Assembly (NCBI RefSeq): GCF_016901605.1
Contig: NZ_JACJKP010000002.1
Location: 1-44,044, forward strand
Length of the DNA stretch: 44,044 bases
Reading direction: 5' to 3'
Origin: Gemmiger formicilis
GTDB lineage: Bacteria > Bacillota > Clostridia > Oscillospirales > Ruminococcaceae
A program made the position numbers and the translations under genes. Of this stretch, positions 1-7,686 are shown in pieces; positions within the stretch are counted from its first letter, which is position 1, and each line of letters opens with the position of its first letter. The notes under the pieces were generated by a model, which searched no databases, was not told the DNA's origin, and was given only the letters and a program-made list of their open reading frames with translations.

Positions 1-2
1 TC

Positions 3-1646
3 TGGGTCGAATATGCAGGGGTATGCGCGTGGCGCAAGTTGCGTGCCGTTGTGAACGCCATTGCCGCAACCGTGGGCAATTTGTTGCTGATGATTGTGCG
101 GCCTTTTGTGCTGGGCATTCTCACCCTGGTGGAAGATCTGACCAGCCCTTTCACCCGCATGGCATCCGGCATCCGGCATATCCAACAGCTGTCGCAGGAA
201 ATGGAAGAAGAAGACGCCGGGCAGATTCGTGCAGCCAAACTGCAGTATTTCCGCCGGGGTGTCAAAAAATATTACCCGATTGTATGGAATGCCATCACTT
301 ACATTTTGCCCGTAATCGCAGCCGCTGCGTTGGTAATTATTGTTCGTAACGGTTTGGATCTTCACTTTGTGTTGAACGTTCAGGTGAACGGAGAAAGCGT
401 CGGTTACGTGGACAACGAACAGGTGTTTGAGAATGCGCGTGATGATGTGCAGTCCCGTATCAACACAGCCAAGAGTATGTTGATCGAGAGCGGCGCCAGC
501 GTTCCGGATACACAATGGGATGTTTCACCTACATATACCCTGGCTGTTTCGGGGCAGACCATGACGGAAAGCGAAATTGCCAACGCCATTTTGCGCACGG
601 CCAGCGATGAAATCGTGGACGCAACCGCTGTGTATATTGACGGCGAACTGCGTTTTGTTACCACTGAAGGCGACCATCTGCGCACCTATCTGGAAAGCGT
701 TAAGGAACCTTACGAGGATACAGACGATCCATCTGTCTACACGGCTTTTGCGCACGAGATTCGTCTGCTGGATGGCGTTTATCTGAATGAGTCCATCAGC
801 TCCTACAGTGACATTATCAATGAACTGAATCAGGGAGCTGGCATCAAGACATACACGGCTGTGGAAGGGGATACCGTCCAAAGCATCGTAGATACCACAG
901 GTGTCAGCTTTGATTCTCTTGCGCAGATGAATCCGGAATTGTTGACGCTTGACCAGGAAGTGGAAGCCGGAACGGAAATCATTACCGGTGCTGCATCGGC
1001 CGAGCTCCTGAAAGTCAAGGTGGTTCGTCAGGAAACCGAAACGGTAGCCATTCCCTTTGACACGCAGAATTCGGAATCTTCGGAATACGATTTCGGCAAG
1101 GTGGTTACGTTGCAGGAAGGCGAAGACGGTTCTGAAGACGTCACCTATGAGATCACCATGATCGATGGTGTTGTTACTGACCGTCAGGCAATTTCTTACA
1201 ATGTGACCAAACAGGCTGTGCCGGAGATCACGGTGACCGGTACCCGACTCAAGAGCGGTATGGTGGCACAGATTGGTTCTGGCAGCTTTATCTGGCCGGT
1301 TCCCAACTACACCTACGTAAGCCGCTGGATGAGCAGCGGCCACCGCGGTGCCGATATCTGTGCTGCTTACGGTACTACAATCATTGCTTCGGACTCTGGC
1401 ACAGTCATTGCCGCAGGATGGCATTACTCCTATGGTAATTACGTGGAAATCGACCATGGCAACGGTTACAAGACACTGTATGCACATATGTCGGCGATTT
1501 CCGTAACCCAGGGTCAGGCTGTTTCGCAGGGCGACAAAATTGGTGAGGTTGGTTCTACCGGTAACTCCACAGGTAACCATTGTCATTTTGAAATGTTCTA
1601 TAACGGTGCCCTGTTCAGTGCCCAGACTTTGTTCCCCAACATGTAA
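3..1646 (+). CDS. Membrane-anchored LysM/G5/M23 peptidase, 5' partial
   Basis: This is probably a cell-wall metallo-endopeptidase acting on peptidoglycan outside the membrane. The frame is open to the left edge. A TTG at 39 has no ribosome binding site, so the true start is likely outside the window. Order of parts: a hydrophobic N-terminal stretch, a clear membrane segment (about nt 282-348), a long extracellular linker, a LysM-like region (about nt 840-985, with VEGDTVQSI), a G5 domain (about nt 1010-1235) and a C-terminal M23 domain (about nt 1320-1610). The M23 zinc motifs are visible as GHRGAD and NHCHFE, so the enzyme looks active. LysM and G5 both bind cell-wall sugars, which fits anchoring near the substrate. 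It is followed by a 183-nt gap with the murA promoter. Confidence 0.9.
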   Translation, partial: WVEYAGVCAWRKLRAVVNAIAATVGNLLLMIVRPFVLGILTLVEDLTSPFTRMASGIRHIQQLSQEMEEEDAGQIRAAKLQYFRRGVKKYYPIVWNAITYILPVIAAAALVIIVRNGLDLHFVLNVQVNGESVGYVDNEQVFENARDDVQSRINTAKSMLIESGASVPDTQWDVSPTYTLAVSGQTMTESEIANAILRTASDEIVDATAVYIDGELRFVTTEGDHLRTYLESVKEPYEDTDDPSVYTAFAHEIRLLDGVYLNESISSYSDIINELNQGAGIKTYTAVEGDTVQSIVDTTGVSFDSLAQMNPELLTLDQEVEAGTEIITGAASAELLKVKVVRQETETVAIPFDTQNSESSEYDFGKVVTLQEGEDGSEDVTYEITMIDGVVTDRQAISYNVTKQAVPEITVTGTRLKSGMVAQIGSGSFIWPVPNYTYVSRWMSSGHRGADICAAYGTTIIASDSGTVIAAGWHYSYGNYVEIDHGNGYKTLYAHMSAISVTQGQAVSQGDKIGEVGSTGNSTGNHCHFEMFYNGALFSAQTLFPNM

Positions 1647-1725
1647 GCCCGCTTAAAAAAGTGGCTATACACCGTTAAACTCTGGTGCTTTTTCACAAAG
1701 TTTTTGCAATTATACGATACAGCAC

Positions 1726-1754
1726 TTTTCAAATAGAGTGGAATGGTGTATAAT
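1726..1754 (+). promoter_or_regulatory. Sigma-A type promoter of murA
   Basis: A -35-like TTTTCA (1726-1731) and a perfect -10 TATAAT (1749-1754) are separated by 17 nt. They lie about 75 nt before the murA start, in the only gap upstream of it. Confidence 0.65.
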
Positions 1755-1829
1755 TAAGCAAAGTGCGCAAAGGTGAATTGCGTTAGGTGAGGGATCTTAC
1801 ACAAGACACTGCGCAAAGGAGAGCTACAT

Positions 1830-3113
1830 TTGGAAAAATTTGTGATCCGCGGGGGAACCCCGCTGCATGGCGATGTGAACATCGGCGGTGCCAAAAATGC
1901 CGCTGTGGCCATTTTGCCTGCCACGATTTTAGCTGCTGATAAATGTTTGATTGAAAACCTGCCCTGCATCAGCGATGTGATGGCTTCGCTCCAGATTCTT
2001 AGCGAACTGGGCGCCAGCATCCGCATGGTCAGCCGCAGCACTTACGAAATCGATACAACGCATATCGACTGCACCGAAGTATCCAACGAATTGTCCCGTC
2101 AGATGCGCGCCAGCTATTATTTCCTGGGAGCATTGTTGGGACGGTTTGGCTCCGGTCAGGTAGCTATGCCGGGCGGGTGCAATTTGGGCCCCCGTCCCAT
2201 TGACCAGCATTTGAAGGCCTTTACGGCATTTGGCGCAGACGATTCCGTTGAATACGGTCAGATCCATGTTAAAGCCGACAAGTTGGTTGGCGCACATGTG
2301 TTTTTTGACACGGTTTCTGTAGGCGCAACAATGAACGCTATGCTGGCCGCTGTGTTGGCAGAAGGAACGACCGTCCTGGAAAACGTGGCCCGTGAACCGC
2401 ATATTGTGGACCTGGCCAATTTCCTGAATATGATGGGTGCTGACGTTCATGGCGCAGGCACGGATGTGATCAAGATTCATGGCGTTAAAAAGCTGCATGG
2501 CTGCAACTACGCCATCATTCCCGATCAGATCGAGGCCGGAAGCTACATGGTGGCGGCTGCCATCACCAAGGGCGATGTGACACTGCATAACATTATTCCC
2601 AAACATCTGGAGCCGATTACCGCAAAACTGCGGGCTGCGGGTTGCATGATTCAGGAATATGATGATGCCCTGCGAATTACCCGCACCGGTACATTGAAGC
2701 CCCTGAAAGTCAAAACCATGCCGCATCCCGGCTTCCCGACGGATATGCAGCCTTTGATGACGGCGTTGCTGTCCTTGGCGGATGGTACTTCCATTGTAAC
2801 GGAAGGAATCTGGGAGAATCGCTTCCGGTATGTGGATGAGCTAATCCACATGGGTGCGAATATTCAGGTGGATGGCCAGGTTGCGGTGATTGAAGGCGTC
2901 AAGGAATTGCGCCCCGCTCCGCTGCGCGCAACGGATCTTCGGGCAGGCGCCGCTATGGTTATGGCTGCATTGGCCGCCAATGGTGTGAGTGAGATTGACG
3001 AGACCATTCACATTGAACGTGGTTACGAAAATATTGTCGAGAAACTGCAGTTGTTGGGTGCCGACATCCGTCGTGTGGAGATTCCCGCAAACGCAATTAC
3101 CCGCGCAATTTGA
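1830..3113 (+). CDS. murA: UDP-N-acetylglucosamine 1-carboxyvinyltransferase
   Basis: It transfers enolpyruvate from PEP to UDP-GlcNAc, the first committed step of peptidoglycan synthesis, in the cytoplasm. The 427-aa length is normal for the family. The N-terminal GGAKNA motif (K22, N23) and the active-site loop GGCNLGPRPID with catalytic C117 are present, so it should be fosfomycin-sensitive in principle. The start is TTG at 1830, chosen because AAAGGAGA at 1816-1823 sits just upstream. MurB, the next enzyme of the pathway, is encoded at 40.4 kb. A strong hairpin terminator follows the stop. Firmicutes often carry two MurA paralogues; which one this is cannot be told from the window. Confidence 0.97.
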   Translation: MEKFVIRGGTPLHGDVNIGGAKNAAVAILPATILAADKCLIENLPCISDVMASLQILSELGASIRMVSRSTYEIDTTHIDCTEVSNELSRQMRASYYFLGALLGRFGSGQVAMPGGCNLGPRPIDQHLKAFTAFGADDSVEYGQIHVKADKLVGAHVFFDTVSVGATMNAMLAAVLAEGTTVLENVAREPHIVDLANFLNMMGADVHGAGTDVIKIHGVKKLHGCNYAIIPDQIEAGSYMVAAAITKGDVTLHNIIPKHLEPITAKLRAAGCMIQEYDDALRITRTGTLKPLKVKTMPHPGFPTDMQPLMTALLSLADGTSIVTEGIWENRFRYVDELIHMGANIQVDGQVAVIEGVKELRPAPLRATDLRAGAAMVMAALAANGVSEIDETIHIERGYENIVEKLQLLGADIRRVEIPANAITRAI

Positions 3114-3123
3114 AACAATAGGC

Positions 3124-3153
3124 AGTGGGCCGCCCAACAGCGGCCCACTTTTT
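3124..3153 (+). terminator. Rho-independent terminator after murA
   Basis: A perfect 10-bp G+C-rich stem (3124-3133 with 3140-3149) and a 6-nt loop are followed by a T run. The next gene starts only 33 nt later, with no obvious promoter in between. Confidence 0.85.
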
Positions 3154-3185
3154 ATGGGATTTTCAGAACAAAGAGGAAAAATTTT

Positions 3186-3977
3186 ATGGCATTGTTTACT
3201 ACCCTGTATTCGGGATCTTCCGGCAATTGCGGATTGATTCTGCACGGCCGGGAATACCTGCTGGTCGATATGGGTAAAAGTTGCCGTACCACCATGACGG
3301 CATTACGTAAGCTGGATCTGGCCATCAGTGACTGCGCCGGCATCTTGGTTACCCATGAACATTCTGACCATGTAGCGGGGCTGGATACCTTTTTGAAAAA
3401 GCATCCGATCCCGGTTTTCAGCAGCGCCGATACATTGGATACATTGGCATCCCGTGGTACATTACCTCCTGCTGTGGAAGCGGTGGCTGTAGATGGTGGG
3501 CAAACACTGGATGTTGGCTCTTTCCGCGTAACGGCTTTTCCCACCAGCCACGATGTGCCGTGCTGCGGTTACCGCATTGTTACACCGGATCAGCGCAAGA
3601 TGGCCATTGCTACAGACCTGGGTGTACTGACGCCGGTGGTAGAGGACAATCTCATGGGATGTGACCTTGTGGCACTGGAGGCCAACTATGATGCGTTCAG
3701 TTTGCATGGCGGGCCTTATCCCTATTATCTCAAAAAGCGCATTGCCAGTGACCGCGGTCACTTGGACAATAAAGCTTGTGCAGCAGCGATTCTGGATCTG
3801 ATTCAGGAGGGCTGCAAAAAGTTTGCGTTGTGTCACTTGAGCCAAACGAACAACTCTCCGGAATTGGCATTGACTACTGTCTACAATGTTTTGCTTGCCG
3901 CCGGAATTCAGCCCGGCAAAGACGTGATCGTTCAGGCCCAGACACGCAACGATATCAGCCCCTTTTTGGAATTTTAA
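3186..3977 (+). CDS. MBL-fold metallo-hydrolase, WalJ/YycJ-like
   Basis: A 263-aa metallo-beta-lactamase-fold protein with the di-metal motif HEHSDH (H57, H59, D61, H62) and downstream metal ligands typical of the fold (for example TSHD near residue 120 and CHLSQTNNS near 218). The size and motifs match the WalJ/YycJ branch, which is associated with the WalKR cell-wall regulon and has been linked to DNA-end processing. No WalKR genes are present here, so the name is by family only. The start at 3186 follows GAGGAAAA. The downstream rlmH is 12 nt away, and rlmH-yycJ adjacency is common in Firmicutes. Expression must read through the murA terminator or use a promoter not recognised here. Confidence 0.85.
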   Translation: MALFTTLYSGSSGNCGLILHGREYLLVDMGKSCRTTMTALRKLDLAISDCAGILVTHEHSDHVAGLDTFLKKHPIPVFSSADTLDTLASRGTLPPAVEAVAVDGGQTLDVGSFRVTAFPTSHDVPCCGYRIVTPDQRKMAIATDLGVLTPVVEDNLMGCDLVALEANYDAFSLHGGPYPYYLKKRIASDRGHLDNKACAAAILDLIQEGCKKFALCHLSQTNNSPELALTTVYNVLLAAGIQPGKDVIVQAQTRNDISPFLEF

Positions 3978-3989
3978 GGCAGGGTCGTT

Positions 3990-4475
3990 ATGCAGAATAT
4001 AGATTTGATCTGTGTGGGTAAGCTCAATGCCAGCTACTTTGCTGCCGGCGTAGCAGAATATCAGAAGCGGCTGAGCAGTTTCTGCAATTTTCGTATTATA
4101 GAACTTCCCGAAGCGGCGATTGCCGATAAAAATGCGAGCGACAAACAAATTGCGAAAGCACTTCAAAAAGAAGGGGAGAGTATTCTCCATTCCGTGCGAA
4201 AAGGTGCTTATCTGGTGGCGCTTTGCGTGGAGGGAAAGCAGATCTCCAGTGAAGAATTGGCCACAATGCTGGCCCAGCGTGCAGGCAGCGGGGCCGGAGA
4301 CGTGGCATTCGTGATTGGCTCCTCGCATGGACTGGATGAGAGCGTGAAGCGAGCCGCACAGGCACGAATCAGCCTTGGACGCATCACATTGCCTCACCAA
4401 TTGGCCAGACTGGTTCTGACGGAACAAATTTACCGGGCATGTACGATCAATGCCGGCATGAAATACCATAAATAA
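3990..4475 (+). CDS. rlmH: 23S rRNA (pseudouridine1915-N3)-methyltransferase
   Basis: A SPOUT-class methyltransferase that methylates pseudouridine 1915 in helix 69 of 23S rRNA on assembled 70S ribosomes, using SAM. The 161-aa length is typical. The SAM-binding loop FVIGSSHGLD (residues about 107-116) and the C-terminal RACTINAGMKYHK tail are family hallmarks; the usual GGS in the loop is GSS here. The start at 3990 lies 12 nt after the metallo-hydrolase, so the two are probably co-transcribed. A bidirectional terminator follows. Confidence 0.95.
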   Translation: MQNIDLICVGKLNASYFAAGVAEYQKRLSSFCNFRIIELPEAAIADKNASDKQIAKALQKEGESILHSVRKGAYLVALCVEGKQISSEELATMLAQRAGSGAGDVAFVIGSSHGLDESVKRAAQARISLGRITLPHQLARLVLTEQIYRACTINAGMKYHK

Positions 4476-4513
4476 AACATCCCCGTGCGGAATTCCGCAC
4501 GGGGATGTTGTTA
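4476..4513. terminator. Bidirectional terminator between rlmH and the hydrogenase
   Basis: A perfect inverted repeat (arms 4476-4490 and 4495-4509, 15 bp, loop AATT) lies between two converging genes. The plus side is followed by TT-rich sequence and the minus side by ATTTAT-like sequence, so it can stop transcription from both directions. Confidence 0.85.
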
Positions 4514-4521
4514 TAATGGAA

Positions 4522-6045
4522 TTAGTACTTCAGCAAGCCGATAGAATCCTTGTACGGAGTTTCCGTAGCGTTCTTCATCTTGGCTTCGTTCTTGTACTTG
4601 TTCAGCATAGCGGCGCTCTTGGCAGGATCAGCCAGCGTACCGGCACCGGCAATGCAGCCACCGGGGCAAGCCATACCTTCGAGCAGATAGCCATTGTACT
4701 TGCCGGCTTTTGCCATCGTCATCATCTTGCGGCAGTCTGCCAAGCCCTGGGCGCTGGCAACCTTGACCTCACGATCGGGATCGATCTTCTTGATGGCATT
4801 CACGACAGCCTGGGCAACACCACCGGAAGCGGCAAAGCCACGAGCATCAGCACTGGCGCTGTTGAAGGAATCATCCGGGTTGTCCTGCAGAGAAGTGAAG
4901 TCGACTTCCTTCGCTTCAAACAGGCCCATCAGTTCCTCGAAGGTCAACACAAAATCGACCTCACTGCGCACAGAACGACGGCTGGCTTCCAGCTTCTTGG
5001 CCGAGCAGGGACCAACGAAGCAGATGCGGGAGTCGGGATGATCTTTCTTGATCAGGCGGGCAGTCAGCACCATCGGGGTCATGGTCATGCTGATGCAGTC
5101 GGCGTACTCAGGGAAGAGCTTCTTCGCCATGACGCTCCAGGCGGGGCAGCAGGAAGTGCCCATGAAGGGGTGCTTGGAGGGAACTTCTTCCATAAAGTCC
5201 TTGGCTTCGTCAATGGTGCACAGGTCAGCGCCAATAGCAACTTCCTCTACGTCGGCAAAGCCCAGCATCCGCATACCTTCCTTCAGCTTGGAGGGGGTCA
5301 TGCCGGGGAACTGGTTGATGAATGCGGGAGCAACAATAGCAATAACCTTGTCGCCGCGCTTAATGGACTGAACCAGCTGGAAGATCTGGCCCTTATCGAC
5401 AATCGCGCCGAAGGGGCAGTTCACAAGGCACATACCGCAGGATACGCACTTGTCGTAATCGATGTCGGCGCGGCCATACTGGTCGGAGTGAATGGCGCCC
5501 ATACCACAGGCAGCGGAGCAGGGACGCTCGGTCTTTACAATAGCGCTGTAGGGGCAGCTGTTGACACAGCGGCCGCACTTGACGCAAAGACTCTGGTCAA
5601 TATGGCTCTTACCGTTGCGGAAGCTGATCGCGTGCTTGGGGCAGACTTCCTGGCAGGGATGCGCCAAGCAGCCCTGGCACATGGCCGTAACCTTAATGAT
5701 CTTTTCCGGGCAGCGGTTGCAGGCGAACTTGATCACGTTGATCAGCGGCGGCTCGTAATATTTATCAGCAATGACGCTGTGCTCCAGACCCTCGCTGGCC
5801 GGCACGCTCTCGTCCAGCGGACGCAGGGAAAGACCCATGGCCAGACGAATACGCTCCGAAATGATCGCTCTCTCCAGGAAGATGCTGCTGCGCAGAGAGC
5901 CTTCCTCGCCGGGAATGATCTTGTAAGGCAGTTCGCGCATCAGGTGTGCGTAGTCGGACATTTCATTGACTTCGTACGCCATACGTGCAACTTCGGTGAA
6001 CACCTTGCGACGGATATCCGTAACGGGGGTGTAAATACCTCTCAT
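4522..6045 (-). CDS. Monomeric [FeFe]-hydrogenase, group B-like
   Basis: A 507-aa hydrogenase that interconverts protons and H2 with ferredoxin-type electron transfer, expected to dispose of fermentation electrons in the cytoplasm. Three four-Cys groups are visible: C123/126/131/135, C154/157/160/164 and C200/203/206/210, with two extra cysteines C176 and C180. The H-cluster domain shows TSCCPAW (C299, C300), GPCSAKK (C347) and EGMACPGGCIAG (C460, C464). The second motif has Gly where classical group A enzymes have Met (MPCxxKK), which points to the clostridial group B type. The start ATG at 6045 follows AAGGAGC; an upstream in-frame ATG at 6090 has no such site. HydEFG maturases are not in the window. 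Confidence 0.93.
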   Translation of the reverse strand: MRGIYTPVTDIRRKVFTEVARMAYEVNEMSDYAHLMRELPYKIIPGEEGSLRSSIFLERAIISERIRLAMGLSLRPLDESVPASEGLEHSVIADKYYEPPLINVIKFACNRCPEKIIKVTAMCQGCLAHPCQEVCPKHAISFRNGKSHIDQSLCVKCGRCVNSCPYSAIVKTERPCSAACGMGAIHSDQYGRADIDYDKCVSCGMCLVNCPFGAIVDKGQIFQLVQSIKRGDKVIAIVAPAFINQFPGMTPSKLKEGMRMLGFADVEEVAIGADLCTIDEAKDFMEEVPSKHPFMGTSCCPAWSVMAKKLFPEYADCISMTMTPMVLTARLIKKDHPDSRICFVGPCSAKKLEASRRSVRSEVDFVLTFEELMGLFEAKEVDFTSLQDNPDDSFNSASADARGFAASGGVAQAVVNAIKKIDPDREVKVASAQGLADCRKMMTMAKAGKYNGYLLEGMACPGGCIAGAGTLADPAKSAAMLNKYKNEAKMKNATETPYKDSIGLLKY

Positions 6046-6118
6046 TGTGATTGCTCCTTCTTTTGCTCCGATTTCTCCAAATGTCTCCAAAACATGATGG
6101 GGCGGAACACAACCGCTC

Positions 6119-6136
6119 CTGTTAAAATTTTACCAA
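6119..6136. promoter_or_regulatory. Rex-like operator over the hydrogenase promoter
   Basis: CTGTTAA-N4-TTACCAA matches the clostridial Rex consensus TTGTTAA-N4-TTAACAA with one mismatch per half-site. It covers the -10 box of the hydrogenase promoter, the expected position for a repressor released by a high NADH/NAD+ ratio. No rex gene is in the window. Confidence 0.65.
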
Positions 6137-6155
6137 AAAGACCCGGCTTTGGCAA
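6127..6155 (-). promoter_or_regulatory. Promoter of the [FeFe]-hydrogenase
   Basis: On the minus strand, TTGCCA (6150-6155) and TAAAAT (6127-6132) are spaced by 17 nt, with an extended TG before the -10. It lies about 80 nt upstream of the start at 6045. Confidence 0.75.
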
Positions 6156-6168
6156 GAGGGCAGGCAAC

Positions 6169-6201
6169 AAAAAACAGGGAAAATAAAAATTATTTTCCCT
6201 G
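6169..6201 (-). terminator. Rho-independent terminator of mtaB
   Basis: A perfect 12-bp stem (6190-6201 with 6175-6186) with a 3-nt loop is followed on the minus strand by a T run. It separates mtaB from the hydrogenase promoter. Confidence 0.85.
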
Positions 6202-6238
6202 TGGTTCTATAAAGTTTTTCTTGCTCGGGTGTTGCAGT

Positions 6239-7540
6239 TTACAGAATCAACTCTGCACGGCTGCGTTTGCCGTCCCATTCCTTCAACCGGACTTTGACAA
6301 TGTCACCGGTCTGATGCCCCGGTGCGGTAACCAGCACCGGCAGATACTGCTTCGTATATCCGGTAAACAATGTGGTGGAGAGAGACGTTTCCAGCAAAAC
6401 ATCGGCGGCACGGCCCTGCATGCGGGCGGCTTCCTCGGCACGTACAGCTTCGACCGCAGCGGTCATACGGCGGCTGCGTGCTTCTTTCTCGTGCTCCGGA
6501 ATCTGATCAGGAAAATCATAGGCGGGTGTTCCGGCGCGGCGGGAATAGGGGAATACATGTACTTTCAGGAACCGTTGACCCGTTACAAAGGCCATGCTGG
6601 CTTCAAAATCTTCTTCGGTTTCTCCTGGGAAACCGACAATGACATCGGTCGTAAAGCTTACGTTTTCCTCGCCGAAAGCGCAGCGGAGTTTATTGGCGAT
6701 TTCAGCAAATTGTGCCGTTGTATAAGGGCGGCGCATAGCGCGCAGCGTTTTGTCGCAACCGCTTTGCAGACTCAAATGAAACTGCGGACAGAGCTTTTCG
6801 ATACGCGAGAGTCGAAGAATGTCATCGTCGTGCAGCATGTCAGGGTCAAGACTGCCCAGGCGCAGGCGCTCCACACCTGGTACCATAGCAGCCTTTTCCA
6901 CCAGCTCTACCAGGCTGGTCCCGTTGTCGGTACCGTAACTGGGCAAGCTGATCGCGGTCAGAACAATTTCCTTGTAACCGGCTTCGGTCAGACGGTGCAG
7001 TTCCTGCAAAATGCTGGCTTCATCGCGGCTGCGTACAGGTCCGCGCGCCCGGGGAATTACACAATAAGCACAGCGGCGGTTGCATCCATCTTCCACCTTG
7101 ACAAAAGCACGGGTATGTTCGGCAAACTTGTCCATGGGCAGCTCTTCAAAACGCTCGCCTTTTTCATGGGGACGAATGTCCACTACGCGCTCGGCTTCGC
7201 CGTTCAGAACTTTTTGTACGTCATGTAAAATGGCGCGCCGGTTGCCGGAACCTGTAACCACGTCAGCTTCTTCAATGGCCGCGGCTTCGTCAGGAAACGC
7301 CTGGGGGTAACACCCGGTCAAGACCGTTACAGCTCCTGGATTCTCCCGCTTTGCCCGGCGCAGCCATTTACGGCTTTTCTGGTCTCCGAAGTTGGTCACG
7401 GTACAGCTGTTGACCACATAAACGTCTGCGCCTTCGTCGTTGGAAACGACCGTGTAACCGCTTTCTTCAAAAAGCTGAGCCAAGGCGCCGGTTTCGTTCT
7501 GGTTTACCTTGCAACCCAAGGTGTAAAATGTTACCCGCAT
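6239..7540 (-). CDS. mtaB: tRNA t6A37 methylthiotransferase MtaB
   Basis: A radical-SAM methylthiotransferase that converts t6A to ms2t6A at position 37 of ANN-decoding tRNAs. The 433-aa protein has the N-terminal Fe-S cysteines C10 (TLGCKVNQNE), C46 and C77, the radical-SAM CNRRCAYC motif (C153, C157, C160) and a C-terminal TRAM-like RNA-binding domain ending near residue 430. TLGCKVNQ is characteristic of the MtaB branch rather than MiaB or RimO. The ATG at 7540 follows AAAGGAA; an upstream in-frame ATG at 7582 would add 14 residues not typical of the family. It is transcribed alone, with its own promoter and terminator. Confidence 0.95.
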   Translation of the reverse strand: MRVTFYTLGCKVNQNETGALAQLFEESGYTVVSNDEGADVYVVNSCTVTNFGDQKSRKWLRRAKRENPGAVTVLTGCYPQAFPDEAAAIEEADVVTGSGNRRAILHDVQKVLNGEAERVVDIRPHEKGERFEELPMDKFAEHTRAFVKVEDGCNRRCAYCVIPRARGPVRSRDEASILQELHRLTEAGYKEIVLTAISLPSYGTDNGTSLVELVEKAAMVPGVERLRLGSLDPDMLHDDDILRLSRIEKLCPQFHLSLQSGCDKTLRAMRRPYTTAQFAEIANKLRCAFGEENVSFTTDVIVGFPGETEEDFEASMAFVTGQRFLKVHVFPYSRRAGTPAYDFPDQIPEHEKEARSRRMTAAVEAVRAEEAARMQGRAADVLLETSLSTTLFTGYTKQYLPVLVTAPGHQTGDIVKVRLKEWDGKRSRAELIL

Positions 7541-7593
7541 GGTGATGATTCCTTTACAATTTTCCGGTAGATAAGTGTTCAATCGTGCCCCTT

Positions 7594-7622
7594 ATTATAA
7601 TGGATAGAACGACAAAGCGCAA
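7594..7622 (-). promoter_or_regulatory. Promoter of mtaB
   Basis: On the minus strand, TTGCGC (7617-7622) and a perfect TATAAT (7594-7599) are spaced by 17 nt, about 55 nt upstream of the mtaB start. Confidence 0.7.
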
Positions 7623-7686
7623 TACTAAAACTGATTGACACCGCATAGGCTTAACCAAAGTCAATTGGCAGCGGGGGTGTTGTTGC

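Noticed and set aside
4516-6186. A long plus-strand open frame (556 codons) opposite the hydrogenase
   Set aside because: It is the antisense shadow of a clearly assigned [FeFe]-hydrogenase and has no ribosome binding site.
7635-7663. TTGACA at 7635 as a promoter for the carboxypeptidase
   Set aside because: No acceptable -10 box at 15-19 nt spacing.
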